Positions 34,844 to 44,250 of a DNA stretch of 64,000 nt are shown piece after piece (within the stretch, counting starts at the first letter, position 1; each line of letters opens with the position of its first letter). Source of the stretch: Hyphomicrobiales bacterium (GTDB lineage Bacteria > Pseudomonadota > Alphaproteobacteria > Rhizobiales > Devosiaceae). The stretch lies in contig UCAU01000004.1 in NCBI GenBank assembly GCA_900470445.1, positions 46,510 to 110,509 of the forward strand, given 5' to 3'. The notes beneath the pieces were generated by a model. The model made no database searches, was not told the DNA's origin, and saw nothing but the letters and a program-made list of their open reading frames with translations. Position numbers and translations under genes: made by a program.

Positions 34844-36502
34844 ATGTCTAAAGCCCAGTTCGACGCGATGGTTATCGGCTCAGGTGCGTCGGGCTCGTTT
34901 GCCGTCCGCGAATTGACCGCCCAGGGCCTCAAGGTCGTGCTGCTGGAAGCAGGGCCGGAAATCGGCCCCAGGGATTTCGAGGTCAAGAACAAGATCCGGC
35001 AATCGGATATCAATCTGTGGCAACGGGCCAAGGCGACACTGAGCGGGCAGGGGGTTCAGGCCCGCGCCGCCTATTTCGACATGCGCATGCGCAATCTCTT
35101 CGTCAACGACCGCCAGCATCCCTATACGACCCCGCCCGATGCCCCTTTCGTGTGGATCCGCGGCCGCCAGGCCGGCGGGCGCACCCATACATTCGGGCGA
35201 GCGCTGCTGCGCTGGACCGACGACGACTTCAAGACACGCAGCCGCACCGGGCGCGGCGAGGACTGGCCGATTTCCTACAACGAGTTGGTGCCCTATTACG
35301 AAGAGGTAGAGCGGTGCCTCGAAATCTACGGCCGCGACGACAATGTCCCGACCCAGCCCGACAGCGTCTATACCCATGAGGCGCGGCTGACCGAGGCCGA
35401 GCAGCTGTTCAAGGCCGATCTTGAAGGCAAATGGCCGGATCGCCGGGTGATCACCTGGCGCTATATCGGGCCGGAACCGACCCGCATATTGCGTCCGCTG
35501 CGCGATGCCATGGCCAGCGGCAATCTCGATATCCGCTACAATGCCATTGCCCACAAGGTGCTCACCGACGAGCAGACCGGCCGCGCCATCGGCGCCGAAA
35601 TCATCGACCGGCTGACCGGCCAGCGCAGCACCATCACCGCCTCGGCCGTGGTGCTGTGCGCCTCCCCGGTCGAGAGCATCCGCCTGATGCTCAACTCGGC
35701 CTCGGCCCGCCACCCCAACGGGCTGGGTAATAGTTCGGGCACGCTGGGCCGCTATTTCATGGATCAATTGCCCTGCATCGCCACCGGCTCCTATCCCAAG
35801 GCCAAGGGCGCCGCGAGCGCCGATACCGCGCCGCCGGACCCGTTCTATGGTCCGTCAGGCGGCATTTTCGTGCCCCGCTTTGTCGGCAAGGACGGCATGG
35901 CGGCGAGCGAGTTCAATTTCCAGGGCTCGATCGGGCGCTATCCCACTGGTTCCTCGGGCAATGCGCGGCTGTCGTTTTTCGGCTTCGGCGTCATGCAGCC
36001 CACGGCCGACAACCGCGTCACCATCGATCCCAAGCGCAAGGACGCCTGGGGCATTGCCGTGCCGCATATCCGCTGCAAGATGGGTGCCGCCGACGAGGCC
36101 ACGCTGACCGCGCAATTGGATACCTTGACCGAAATCGTCGAGGAAACCGGCGGTGAGCTCGAATTTATCGGCTCGCCCCTGGGCCTGGTCGAAAAGGGTC
36201 GCGGCGCCTATCCCGATGCCGATCCGCTGAGCCGTTTCCTGTTCCGCCGCATGTTCACCAAGACCATGGTCATGGGCGCCGCGATCCACGAGGCCGGCGG
36301 CGCGCGGATGGGCCGCTCGCCCGAGCAGTCGGTGCTCAATGGTTCCAACCAGAGCTGGGACGTGCCCAATCTCTTCGTCACCGACGCCAGCGCCTTTGCC
36401 AGCAGTGGCGTGGCGGGCACTACGCTCACCATCATGGCCCTGACCGTACGCGCCTGCCGCCACCTGGCCCAGGAAATGAAAGCGGGGCGGCTTCAGGGGT
36501 AA
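34844..36502 (+). CDS. GMC-family FAD-dependent oxidoreductase, glucoside 3-dehydrogenase-like
   Basis: A 552-residue flavoprotein: the FAD loop MVIGSGASGSFAVRELTAQGLKVVLLEAG is N-terminal, and the C-terminal GMC domain has HEAGGARMG and the closing TDASAFASSGVAGTTLTIMALTVRA. The blocks WIRGRQAGGRTHTFGRALLRW and DWPISYNELVPYYEEVE resemble the catalytic subunit of glucoside 3-dehydrogenases. No Tat or Sec signal is visible. Neither a small subunit nor a cytochrome partner is encoded beside it. Together with the isomerase-like protein it suggests oxidation of the imported sugar to a 3-keto form (inference). Confidence 0.85.
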   Translation: MSKAQFDAMVIGSGASGSFAVRELTAQGLKVVLLEAGPEIGPRDFEVKNKIRQSDINLWQRAKATLSGQGVQARAAYFDMRMRNLFVNDRQHPYTTPPDAPFVWIRGRQAGGRTHTFGRALLRWTDDDFKTRSRTGRGEDWPISYNELVPYYEEVERCLEIYGRDDNVPTQPDSVYTHEARLTEAEQLFKADLEGKWPDRRVITWRYIGPEPTRILRPLRDAMASGNLDIRYNAIAHKVLTDEQTGRAIGAEIIDRLTGQRSTITASAVVLCASPVESIRLMLNSASARHPNGLGNSSGTLGRYFMDQLPCIATGSYPKAKGAASADTAPPDPFYGPSGGIFVPRFVGKDGMAASEFNFQGSIGRYPTGSSGNARLSFFGFGVMQPTADNRVTIDPKRKDAWGIAVPHIRCKMGAADEATLTAQLDTLTEIVEETGGELEFIGSPLGLVEKGRGAYPDADPLSRFLFRRMFTKTMVMGAAIHEAGGARMGRSPEQSVLNGSNQSWDVPNLFVTDASAFASSGVAGTTLTIMALTVRACRHLAQEMKAGRLQG

Positions 36503-36540
36503 GGCAGCACGCACCCCCCGCAAAAGACTCATTGACGGCC

Positions 36541-36611
36541 ACCCTCCTGCGGGCGTATCTCCCGCCTCAGGACATCTCGCCCTAACGCGAGACGCATAGA
36601 CCTGGGAGGGT
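36541..36611 (+). promoter_or_regulatory. Structured serC 5' leader (serC-motif-like RNA)
   Basis: The outer helix ACCCTCC (36541-36547) / GGAGGGT (36605-36611) traps the serC Shine-Dalgarno. Inside are hairpin GCGGG (36549-36553) / CCCGC (36561-36565) and a second arm CAGG (36568-36571) / CCTG (36601-36604) enclosing TCTCGC (36575-36580) / GCGAGA (36587-36592). Position and taxonomy fit the alphaproteobacterial serC RNA motif; I have not matched it to a covariance model. Confidence 0.65.
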
Positions 36612-36619
36612 CGCTGAAG

Positions 36620-37801
36620 ATGGCTGCAATGCCCCTGACCGCGCCGGCGGTGAAACCGGCTAATCCGAATTTTTCGTCGGGCCCCTGTGCCAAGCGTCCT
36701 GGTTGGACGGTTGAAGCGCTGGCCAATGCGCTGGTCGGTCGTTCGCACCGCTCCAAGCCCGGCAAGGCCCGCATTCAGCGCGCCATCGATCTCACTCGCG
36801 AATTGCTGCAAGTGCCGGCGGATTACCGCATCGGCATCGTGCCGGCTTCCGATACGGGCGCTGTCGAAATGGCGCTGTGGTCCATGCTGGGCGCGCGCGG
36901 CGTCGATATGCTGGCCTGGGAAAGCTTTGGCGAGGGCTGGGTCACTGACGTTTCCAAGCAGCTCAAGCTCGAGGATGTACGCATTCTCAAGGCTGGTTAT
37001 GGCGAGCTGCCCGACCTCACCCAGGTCGATTTCGACCGTGACGTGGTGTTCACCTGGAACGGCACGACCTCTGGCGTGCGCGTCGAGAACGGCGACTGGA
37101 TCGCTGCTGATCGCAAAGGCCTGACCATTTGCGACGCCACGTCGGCGGCCTTTGCGCAGAATCTGGATTTCGCCAAGCTCGATGTGGTGACCTTCTCCTG
37201 GCAGAAGGCGCTGGGTGGGGAAGCCGCCCATGGCGTGCTGATCCTGTCGCCCCGCGCCGTCGAACGGCTCGAAAGCTTCAAGCCCGATCGCCCGCTGCCC
37301 AAGATTTTCCGCCTCACCAAGGGCGGCAAGCTGCTTGAGGAAGTGTTCGAGGCCGCCACCATCAATACGCCCTCGATGATCTGCATCGAGGACGCGATCG
37401 ATGCCATGGAATGGGGTAAATCGCTGGGTGGCCTCAGTGCCATGCAGGCCCGCGCCGATGCCAATTTCAAGGTGCTGGCCGATTGGGTCGCGGCGACCCC
37501 CTGGGTGGACTTTTTGGCCAAGAACCCGGCTAACCGCTCCAACACGTCGGTATGCTTCTCGATTGTCGATCCAGTCGTGACCGCGCTCGATGCCGACAAG
37601 CAGGCGGCCTTTGCCAAGGCCATCGTCTCCCGGCTCGACAAGGCGGGCGTCGCCTATGATATCGGCGCCTATAAGGATGCACCCTCCGGGCTGCGCATCT
37701 GGGCCGGCTCGACGGTGGAAGCGTCCGATCTGGCGGCCCTCGTGCCCTGGCTGGATTTTGCCTTTGCCGAGGAAAAGGCTGCGCTGAGCGTCGCTGCTTA
37801 A
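36620..37801 (+). CDS. serC: Phosphoserine aminotransferase SerC
   Basis: A PLP-dependent class V aminotransferase of 393 residues making 3-phosphoserine from 3-phosphohydroxypyruvate in serine (and, in some bacteria, pyridoxal) synthesis. [14 protein letters not shown] starts the protein; the PLP lysine is in [18 protein letters not shown]. It is the longer alphaproteobacterial/Methanosarcina-type form. The ATG at 36620 uses GGAGGG, which is part of the leader RNA helix. serA follows after a repeat. Confidence 0.95.
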   Translation: MAAMPLTAPAVKPANPNFSSGPCAKRPGWTVEALANALVGRSHRSKPGKARIQRAIDLTRELLQVPADYRIGIVPASDTGAVEMALWSMLGARGVDMLAWESFGEGWVTDVSKQLKLEDVRILKAGYGELPDLTQVDFDRDVVFTWNGTTSGVRVENGDWIAADRKGLTICDATSAAFAQNLDFAKLDVVTFSWQKALGGEAAHGVLILSPRAVERLESFKPDRPLPKIFRLTKGGKLLEEVFEAATINTPSMICIEDAIDAMEWGKSLGGLSAMQARADANFKVLADWVAATPWVDFLAKNPANRSNTSVCFSIVDPVVTALDADKQAAFAKAIVSRLDKAGVAYDIGAYKDAPSGLRIWAGSTVEASDLAALVPWLDFAFAEEKAALSVAA

Positions 37802-37807
37802 ATCTCC

Positions 37808-37924
37808 ATACCCCCTCCCAACCTCCCCCTGATAGGGGGAGGAGCTGATCGAGTTTTTGGCACGATATTGCCCGGAACGCGGAGCTGTCCCTCCCCCTAT
37901 CAGGGGGAGGCTAGGAGGGGGTAT
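37808..37924. repeat. Long inverted repeat between serC and serA
   Basis: ATACCCCCTCCCAACCTCCC... on the left is matched by ...GGGAGGCTAGGAGGGGGTAT on the right, and each arm contains a CTCCCCCTGATAGGGGGAG-type hairpin. About 36-base arms flank 47 bases. It belongs to a different family from the TCATTCC repeats and is related in style to the element at 44.1 kb. It may also attenuate serC-serA read-through. Confidence 0.7.
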
Positions 37925-37960
37925 CCCACTATAAACTCTTCAAATCTCAGGGATTACCAA

Positions 37961-39544
37961 ATGCCCAAGGTTCTCGTTTCCGACAAGCTCAGCCCCACCG
38001 CCGTCCAGATCTTCAAGGATAATGGCGTCGAGGTGGATTACCTGCCCGATTTGGGCAAGGACAAGGACAAGCTGCTCGAAGTCATCGGCCAGTATGATGG
38101 CCTGGCCATTCGTTCGGCCTCCAAGATCACCGAAAAGATCATCGCTGCCGCCACCAATCTCAAGGTGATCGGCCGGGCTGGTATCGGTGTCGACAATGTC
38201 GATATCCCCGCCGCCACCAAGAAGGGGATCATCGTGATGAATACCCCTTTTGGCAATTCGATCACCACGGCCGAGCATGCCATTGCCATGATGATGGCTT
38301 TGGCCCGCCAGCTGCCCGAGGCCGACGCCTCGACCCGCGCGAGCAAGTGGGAAAAGAACCGCTTCATGGGTGTCGAAGTCACCAATAAGACACTCGGCCT
38401 GATCGGCGCCGGCAATATCGGCTCGATCGTGGCCGATCGGGCGCAGGGCCTCAAGATGAAGGTCATTGCCTTCGATCCCTTCCTGACCCCGGAACGCGCC
38501 CAGACCATGGGCGTCGAAAAGGTCGAGCTGGACGAGCTGCTGGCGCGGGCCGATTTCATCACGCTGCACACCCCGCTGATCGACGCGACGCGCAATATCA
38601 TCAGCGCCGAAGCCCTCGCCAAGACCAAGAAGGGCGTGCGCATTATCAATTGCGCCCGTGGCGGTCTGGTCGATGAGGCAGCGCTGTATGATGCGCTCAA
38701 GTCCGGCCAGGTTGCCGGCGCGGCGCTTGACGTGTTCCTGGCTGAGCCGGCCGAGAACAATCCATTGTTCGAGCTGCCCAATGTGATCTGCACGCCCCAT
38801 CTGGGTGCTTCGACCACCGAGGCGCAGGAAAATGTGGCGCTGCAGGTGGCCGAGCAGATTTCGGCCTATCTGATGACCGGCGAAATCACCAATGCGCTCA
38901 ACTTCCCGTCCATCTCGGCCGAGGAAGCGCCGCGCCTCACCCCCTTCATCAAGCTGGCCGAAGTGCTGGGCTCGTTTGCCGGGCAATTGACCGAAACGGC
39001 GATCCAGGGCGTCAAGATCGAGTTTGAGGGCGATGTCGCGAGCATGAACACGCGTCCCATGGTGGCCGCGGCGCTGCATGGCGTGCTCAAGCCCCTGTTG
39101 GCCGAAGTCAACATGGTCTCGGCGCCGCAGGTGGCCAAGGATCGTGGCGTCAATGTCGAAGTGGTCACCCGCGAGCAGCAGGGCGCCTACGAGAACTATA
39201 TCCGCCTGACAGTGCTGACCGAGCGGCAGGAACGCGCCGTTGCCGGCACGGTCTTCGCCAATGGCAAGCCGCGCATCATCCAGGTCAAGGGCATCAATAT
39301 GGAGGCCGAACTCAGCCCCTCCATGCTCTATGTGACCAATGAGGACAAGCCCGGCCATATCGGCCGTCTGGGTACGCTGCTGGGCACGCTTGGCATCAAT
39401 ATCGCCAACTTCAACCTGGGCCGGGTCGAAGTGGGGTCGGACGCTATCGCACTGGTTTCCATCGATGGCACGCTGACCGAACCGCAACTGGCCGAAATCG
39501 CCGCCCTGGAAGGCGTCAAGCAGGCCAAAGCGCTCAAGTTCTAG
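37961..39544 (+). CDS. serA: D-3-phosphoglycerate dehydrogenase SerA
   Basis: A 527-residue NAD-dependent enzyme for the first step of serine synthesis. It has the substrate/NAD domains (LGLIGAGNIGS; active VICTPHLGAST with the catalytic His), the intervening domain present in long-form SerA and a C-terminal ACT domain (MLYVTNEDKPGHIGRLGTLLGTLGINIANFNLGR) for serine feedback. The start ATG 37961 is the first codon matching the family; upstream frame lies in the repeat. A weak ribosome site. Confidence 0.96.
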   Translation: MPKVLVSDKLSPTAVQIFKDNGVEVDYLPDLGKDKDKLLEVIGQYDGLAIRSASKITEKIIAAATNLKVIGRAGIGVDNVDIPAATKKGIIVMNTPFGNSITTAEHAIAMMMALARQLPEADASTRASKWEKNRFMGVEVTNKTLGLIGAGNIGSIVADRAQGLKMKVIAFDPFLTPERAQTMGVEKVELDELLARADFITLHTPLIDATRNIISAEALAKTKKGVRIINCARGGLVDEAALYDALKSGQVAGAALDVFLAEPAENNPLFELPNVICTPHLGASTTEAQENVALQVAEQISAYLMTGEITNALNFPSISAEEAPRLTPFIKLAEVLGSFAGQLTETAIQGVKIEFEGDVASMNTRPMVAAALHGVLKPLLAEVNMVSAPQVAKDRGVNVEVVTREQQGAYENYIRLTVLTERQERAVAGTVFANGKPRIIQVKGINMEAELSPSMLYVTNEDKPGHIGRLGTLLGTLGINIANFNLGRVEVGSDAIALVSIDGTLTEPQLAEIAALEGVKQAKALKF

Positions 39545-39568
39545 TCTTTGGGAATGTTGGAATGCTAG

Positions 39569-39596
39569 GGCCGGCGCGCAAGCGTCGGCCTTTTTT
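39569..39596 (+). terminator. Rho-independent terminator after serA
   Basis: A 9-pair stem GGCCGGCGC / GCGTCGGCC (one G-T wobble), loop GCAA, then six T. It is 25 bases after the serA stop. Confidence 0.9.
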
Positions 39597-39606
39597 GTGA
39601 GGCTTG

Positions 39607-40554
39607 CTAAACAGCCTTCCGCCGCGCCGACCATTCGGCCAGCACAATGCCGGCGACGATGATGGCGGCGGCCAGATAATGGTAGAGCTCCAGCCGCTCG
39701 CCCAGCACCAGCACCGAGCCCAGGGCGCCGAACACCGGGATCAGATTGTGGCTGGGCGCAGCGCGGTTGGGCCCGACCAGTTCGACGCCGCGGGCGTAAA
39801 ACACCTGGCTGAACATGGACGGAAAGATCATCACATAGGCGATGACGGCCCAGACCATTGGCGACATTTGCGGAATGGTGGCGAGCGATACGAGGCCGGG
39901 CCCGAACAGCTGCAGCATGACTAGCCCGGTCAATGCAGCCCCGGAAAAGGCCACCGCCATGAAGCTCATCATATGCACATTGGGCCGGTATTTGAGCGCC
40001 AGCGTATAGGCGGTGTAGGCGAGGCACGCCAGGATCACGAAGCCGTCGCCGATATTGATGTCGAGGCCAACAATGCGCCCGAGATCGCCATGGGTTGCGG
40101 TCAGCATCACGCCCATGATGGCGATGATGACGCCGGCGATCTGCAGCGGTTTCACCCGGGCGCGGAAGACGATGAAATTGGCGGCGAGGATCATCATCGG
40201 CAAAGCCGCCTGCACGATGGCGGCGTTGACCCCCGTCGTGGTGCCCAGGCCGACATAGAGCAGCACATTGAACAGCGCATAGCCGATTGCGCCAAAGGCC
40301 ATCAGCAAGGGCCAGGTGCGGCGGATGACGGGCCAATCCTGCCGTAAATATCCCCAGGAAAACGGCAGGATGAACAAAGTGGCGCCCAGGCAGCGGGCGG
40401 CGAGCAGCAGAAACGGGTCGATTTCGCCCACTACCAGCTTGGCCGCAACCACATTGCCGCCCCAGAATAAAGGGGCCAGAATGAGCAGCAAATAGGGCTG
40501 ATCGAGCAGCCGGGCGGAAATGCCGCGATTTTCGGTGTCTAGCGGCTTTGTCAT
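39607..40554 (-). CDS. EamA-family (DMT) transporter
   Basis: A 315-residue membrane protein with ten hydrophobic segments in two EamA repeats ([32 protein letters not shown]; second half [38 protein letters not shown]). The family exports amino acids or other metabolites; the substrate is unknown. The ATG at 40554 lacks a strong ribosome site; extending the frame upstream gives no family match. Divergent from purA. Confidence 0.85.
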   Translation of the reverse strand: MTKPLDTENRGISARLLDQPYLLLILAPLFWGGNVVAAKLVVGEIDPFLLLAARCLGATLFILPFSWGYLRQDWPVIRRTWPLLMAFGAIGYALFNVLLYVGLGTTTGVNAAIVQAALPMMILAANFIVFRARVKPLQIAGVIIAIMGVMLTATHGDLGRIVGLDINIGDGFVILACLAYTAYTLALKYRPNVHMMSFMAVAFSGAALTGLVMLQLFGPGLVSLATIPQMSPMVWAVIAYVMIFPSMFSQVFYARGVELVGPNRAAPSHNLIPVFGALGSVLVLGERLELYHYLAAAIIVAGIVLAEWSARRKAV

Positions 40555-40710
40555 CGTCGCCCGGGTGATGTAAGGACAGTCGGACTTATCAGTTATTCGG
40601 CCGCGTTTAAACTCGACAAAGGTGGCCCGGAGGACAGACGTCCAAGTGTTGGATGGATGTGGCAGCTCGCGCCGGCCCTCGCCGGTTGCGCTCTCTTGAG
40701 GAAGACTTTT

Positions 40711-42000
40711 ATGGCGAATGTGGTTGTCGTCGGCTCGCAGTGGGGCGACGAGGGCAAAGGCAAGATCGTGGACTGGCTCAGCGAGCGTGCCGATGTGGTG
40801 GTGCGCTATCATGGCGGCCACAATGCTGGCCACACGCTGGTCATCGACGGGGTGAGCTACAAGCTCGCGCTGCTGCCCTCGGGCCTGGTACAGGGCAAGC
40901 TTTCGGTCATCGGCAATGGCGTGGTGGTGGACCCCCATCATTTCGTAGCGGAGATGGCCAAGCTGCGCGGGCAGGGGGTCAAGATCACCCCCGAAATCCT
41001 GCGCATTGCCGACAATGCGCCCCTGATTCTGTCGCTGCATCGCGAACTCGATGCGATTCGCGAAGATTCCAATTCGGGCCTCAAGATCGGCACCACCAAG
41101 CGTGGCATCGGTCCGGCCTATGAAGACAAGGTGGGACGCCGCGCCATCCGCCTGATCGATCTCAGCGAACCCGAAACGCTGATGCCCAAGATCGAGCGCC
41201 TGCTCGGCCACCACAATGCGCTGCGCCGCGGCATGGGCCTGGTCGAAATCGAAGCGCAGAAGATTTACGATGAGCTGGCTTCGGTCGCCGCCGAAATCCT
41301 GCCCTTCATGGATCGCGTCTGGCAGGTGCTGGACGACAAGCGCAAGGCTGGCGCCCGCATCCTGTTCGAGGGCGCGCAGGGCGCTCTGCTCGACAATGAC
41401 CACGGCACTTATCCGTTCGTGACGTCCTCCAATACCGTTGCCGGCCAGGCCGCCGCGGGCTCGGGCCTCGGGCCCACCGCCATCGGCTATGTGCTGGGCA
41501 TCACCAAGGCCTATACGACCCGCGTCGGCGAAGGCCCGTTCCCCTGCGAACTCGATGACGATATTGGCCGTCACCTGGCCGTCGTGGGCAAGGAAGTGGG
41601 CGTCAATACCGGCCGGCCGCGCCGGTGCGGCTGGTTCGATGCTGTGCTGGTGCGCCAGACCGTCAAGACCTCGGGCATTACCGGCATTGCGCTGACCAAG
41701 CTGGACGTGCTGGACGGGCTCAAGGAGATCAAGATCTGCGTCGGCTACGAGCTGGATGGATCACGAATTGATTACTTGCCTGCCTCAATGGGAGCACAGG
41801 CGCGCGTTACCCCGATTTATGAGACGCTGGAGGGATGGTCGGGCACCACGGCCGGTGCGCGCAGCTGGGCCGAATTGCCGGCCCAGGCGGTCAAATATGT
41901 GCGCTATATTGAAGAGCTGATCGGCGCCCCCGTTGCCATGCTGTCGACGAGCCCCGAACGCGCCGACACCATCCTTGTCGTTGACCCATTCCAAGACTGA
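40711..42000 (+). CDS. purA: Adenylosuccinate synthetase PurA
   Basis: A 429-residue enzyme of AMP synthesis (IMP + Asp + GTP). Hallmarks are [16 protein letters not shown] (GTP loop and catalytic Asp), [20 protein letters not shown] and the C-terminal NKSD-like [13 protein letters not shown]. The ATG at 40711 is preceded by GAGGAAGAC. Followed 48 bases later by the long membrane protein gene. Confidence 0.97.
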   Translation: MANVVVVGSQWGDEGKGKIVDWLSERADVVVRYHGGHNAGHTLVIDGVSYKLALLPSGLVQGKLSVIGNGVVVDPHHFVAEMAKLRGQGVKITPEILRIADNAPLILSLHRELDAIREDSNSGLKIGTTKRGIGPAYEDKVGRRAIRLIDLSEPETLMPKIERLLGHHNALRRGMGLVEIEAQKIYDELASVAAEILPFMDRVWQVLDDKRKAGARILFEGAQGALLDNDHGTYPFVTSSNTVAGQAAAGSGLGPTAIGYVLGITKAYTTRVGEGPFPCELDDDIGRHLAVVGKEVGVNTGRPRRCGWFDAVLVRQTVKTSGITGIALTKLDVLDGLKEIKICVGYELDGSRIDYLPASMGAQARVTPIYETLEGWSGTTAGARSWAELPAQAVKYVRYIEELIGAPVAMLSTSPERADTILVVDPFQD

Positions 42001-42048
42001 GTTTTTTTGTTACAACACGTGCTGCAAATTGTGAGTACCAAGTAACCA

Positions 42049-44094
42049 ATGGCGGACTACAAAGAGCTGTTGCGCCGGGCCATCTCGGCGCTGCCGGAGA
42101 ATAACGGGGCCGCACGCCGTGCGGTGTATGAGAAGGCGCGTTCGGCCCTGGTGGGGCAATTGCGCGCCATCACCCCGCCATTGCCGGCGCGGGATATCAC
42201 CCAGCACCGGCTGCAGCTCGAAGATTGCATCCGCCAGGTCGAACAGGAGGCCAGCGAGGCCGTCATCTCGCTGGGCCGTGACACGTCGTTTGCCTATAAG
42301 CCCACGCCCCGCAGCGAGCCGGTGATCGCACCGGCTCCCGCACCCGTCGAACCAGCGCCGCCCGAGCCGGTTGAGCCAGCGCCGCTTCAAGCGGTCGAAC
42401 CGCCGCCGGCCATCATCCTGCCCACCCAGCCGCTGGAAGCGCCCAAACCCGTCGAAGCCCCAAAGACTGCAACCGTCACCTCGATCGAAGACATTATCGA
42501 GCAGGCGGCGTCCGCAGGCGGCAGTTCGGTCAGCGTGGAGCCGGCCAAGGACGAGCCCGAAGCGCCCAAGCCGGATGTGCGTCCGATCCCCTCCATCGTG
42601 GCGCGCGCTGAGGCGACCAAAAGCGGGCCGAGTTCGCCCCTGCCAGGCGCTTCCAATGTGCGGCCGCTCGAAGCGCCCCTCAAGTCGCCGAGCTTTGAAG
42701 TGCGGCGCGAGCCCTTGCCCTTTGCCGCCAATTCGACCAGCGAGGCGCTGCGCAGCCGGGCCGAGCCATCGGCCGGCAACCAGGCCCTGGCGCGCCAGCA
42801 GGTCATCGTGCCGCTCGAAGTGGTCCGCCCTGCCACGGACGACAGTGCCGAAGTCGAAACCGCGCTGTCCAGCGTTCGTGAAGTGGAGGTCGAACCAGCC
42901 ACCAGCGATCCGCGCGAAGCCGAAAGCGCCATGGCCACCGCCATCGAAGTGCTGGATCGCGAAGCGCGCGGCGAGCCGAGCCCGGCTTTGCCCGAGCGCG
43001 AGAAAAATACTGCCGCCGAGCGCGGCGCCTTTGCCATGGCCCCGGCCGAGACAGAGGAAACCAGTGACGATGCCGGCTTTGCCGCCGCACGGCCCGAGGC
43101 GCGTTCCGGCGCTGGGCTGACGATTTTCCTCGTGGTGTTTGCCATCCTGCTCGCCGGTGTCGGCGGCGCGGGCTTCTGGGCGTGGCGCGAGGGCTATGTG
43201 GATCTGGACCAGATGTTCGGTCAGGCTCAGCCCAATGTGACCGAGACGGCCGCCACGGCGCCGCAAACCCTCACTCCCACCTTGTCGCCCCCTTCGGCCG
43301 GCGATGCGCCGGCCAACACCGCCGACAATCCCACCGGACCCGGCAATACCGCGACCACCCCCGCCGCCGAGCCGACCGGCGCGCTGCTGCAGGGCCTTGA
43401 AATCGAAGATCGCCTTGAGCCGACGCCTGAGCCGGTGGTGCCCAATGCCGACCAGCCGGCGCTGCCGGGCATCAATGGCGAGGTCAAGACCGAAGAACGC
43501 CTGCCGGGCGAGGATACCAGCGTTGCCGCGACCGATCCGGCGGCATCCGTTGATCCGGCCGTGTTGGCCGGCAGCCAATCGCTGCTGCTCGAAGCCTCGC
43601 AGGATGGCCGCACCGGTGCCGTGCCCTTCTCGGGCACCATCGCCTGGAGCGAGGGCACGGACGAGCTTGGCCTGCCCACCCTGATCGGCAAGGCCAGCAT
43701 TCCGGCTCGCAATCTGGGCGTCGAGCTGATCATTCGCAAGAATGCCGACCCGAGCCTGCCCGCCAGCCACCTCATGGAAGTCAATTTCCAGGTCAGCGAC
43801 AGCTTTATCGGCGGCACTATTGCCGGCTTGCCCGGTGTGTTGCTGAAAAATGAGGAATTGGTCCCCGGCACACCTTTGGTCGGCGCTTCGGCCCGCGTCG
43901 TGGGCAATTCGTTCCTGTTCGCCCTCAGCGCGGCCGCGACCGACGCCACGACCAACACCGACCTGCTCGAAAACCGCAAATGGATCGACCTGGCCGTGGT
44001 CTATGGCACCGGCCGCAACGCGATCATCACGCTCGAAAAAGACGACACGGCCCAGGCGCTGTTCCAGAAAGTGTTCACCACCTGGGGCGGCTAG
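42049..44094 (+). CDS. Single-pass membrane protein with Pro/Ala-rich cytoplasmic region (purA-linked)
   Basis: A 681-residue protein I cannot assign to a characterised family. Residues 1-80 form a conserved helical head (YKELLRRAISALPENNGAARRAVYEKARSALVGQL), 90-350 is low-complexity Pro/Ala/Glu-rich, one membrane helix lies at about 356-378 (LTIFLVVFAILLAGVGGAGFWAW), a Thr/Pro linker follows, and the last 170 residues form an ordered, beta-rich periplasmic domain (PFSGTIAWSEG... NFQVSDSFIGGTIAGLPGVLLKNEEL). N-in/C-out topology is inferred. Cell-envelope linkage between cytoplasm and periplasm is possible but unproven. Confidence 0.75.
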   Translation: MADYKELLRRAISALPENNGAARRAVYEKARSALVGQLRAITPPLPARDITQHRLQLEDCIRQVEQEASEAVISLGRDTSFAYKPTPRSEPVIAPAPAPVEPAPPEPVEPAPLQAVEPPPAIILPTQPLEAPKPVEAPKTATVTSIEDIIEQAASAGGSSVSVEPAKDEPEAPKPDVRPIPSIVARAEATKSGPSSPLPGASNVRPLEAPLKSPSFEVRREPLPFAANSTSEALRSRAEPSAGNQALARQQVIVPLEVVRPATDDSAEVETALSSVREVEVEPATSDPREAESAMATAIEVLDREARGEPSPALPEREKNTAAERGAFAMAPAETEETSDDAGFAAARPEARSGAGLTIFLVVFAILLAGVGGAGFWAWREGYVDLDQMFGQAQPNVTETAATAPQTLTPTLSPPSAGDAPANTADNPTGPGNTATTPAAEPTGALLQGLEIEDRLEPTPEPVVPNADQPALPGINGEVKTEERLPGEDTSVAATDPAASVDPAVLAGSQSLLLEASQDGRTGAVPFSGTIAWSEGTDELGLPTLIGKASIPARNLGVELIIRKNADPSLPASHLMEVNFQVSDSFIGGTIAGLPGVLLKNEELVPGTPLVGASARVVGNSFLFALSAAATDATTNTDLLENRKWIDLAVVYGTGRNAIITLEKDDTAQALFQKVFTTWGG

Positions 44095-44124
44095 CCGCCA
44101 TAGACTGAGAGCCCCGATCCAATT

Positions 44125-44234
44125 CCCTCCCCCCTGTGGGGAGGGCTAGGGTGGGGGTTCTACACCCTCCCCGAACTCAATGTGGGCGGTGACCTCAGCG
44201 CCCCACCCTCAATCCCTTCCCACAAGGGGAAGGA
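44125..44234. repeat. GC-rich inverted repeat between convergent genes
   Basis: GGGGAGGGCTAGGGTGGGG on the left pairs imperfectly with CCCCACCCTCAATCCCTTCC on the right, and both arms carry inner CCCTCCCC/GGGGAGGG-type hairpins. It lies between the 681-residue protein gene and thiQ and may end transcription of both. Confidence 0.6.
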
Positions 44235-44250
44235 GGCAGATAGGGGTTCC

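Noticed and set aside
37940..40336. A very long (798-codon) minus-strand frame across serA
   Set aside because: It is the complement of serA and cuts through the EamA gene; no family resemblance and biased composition.
40555..41574. Extension of the EamA reading frame far upstream on the minus strand
   Set aside because: The extra 340 codons run antisense to purA; the family starts at the ATG 40554.
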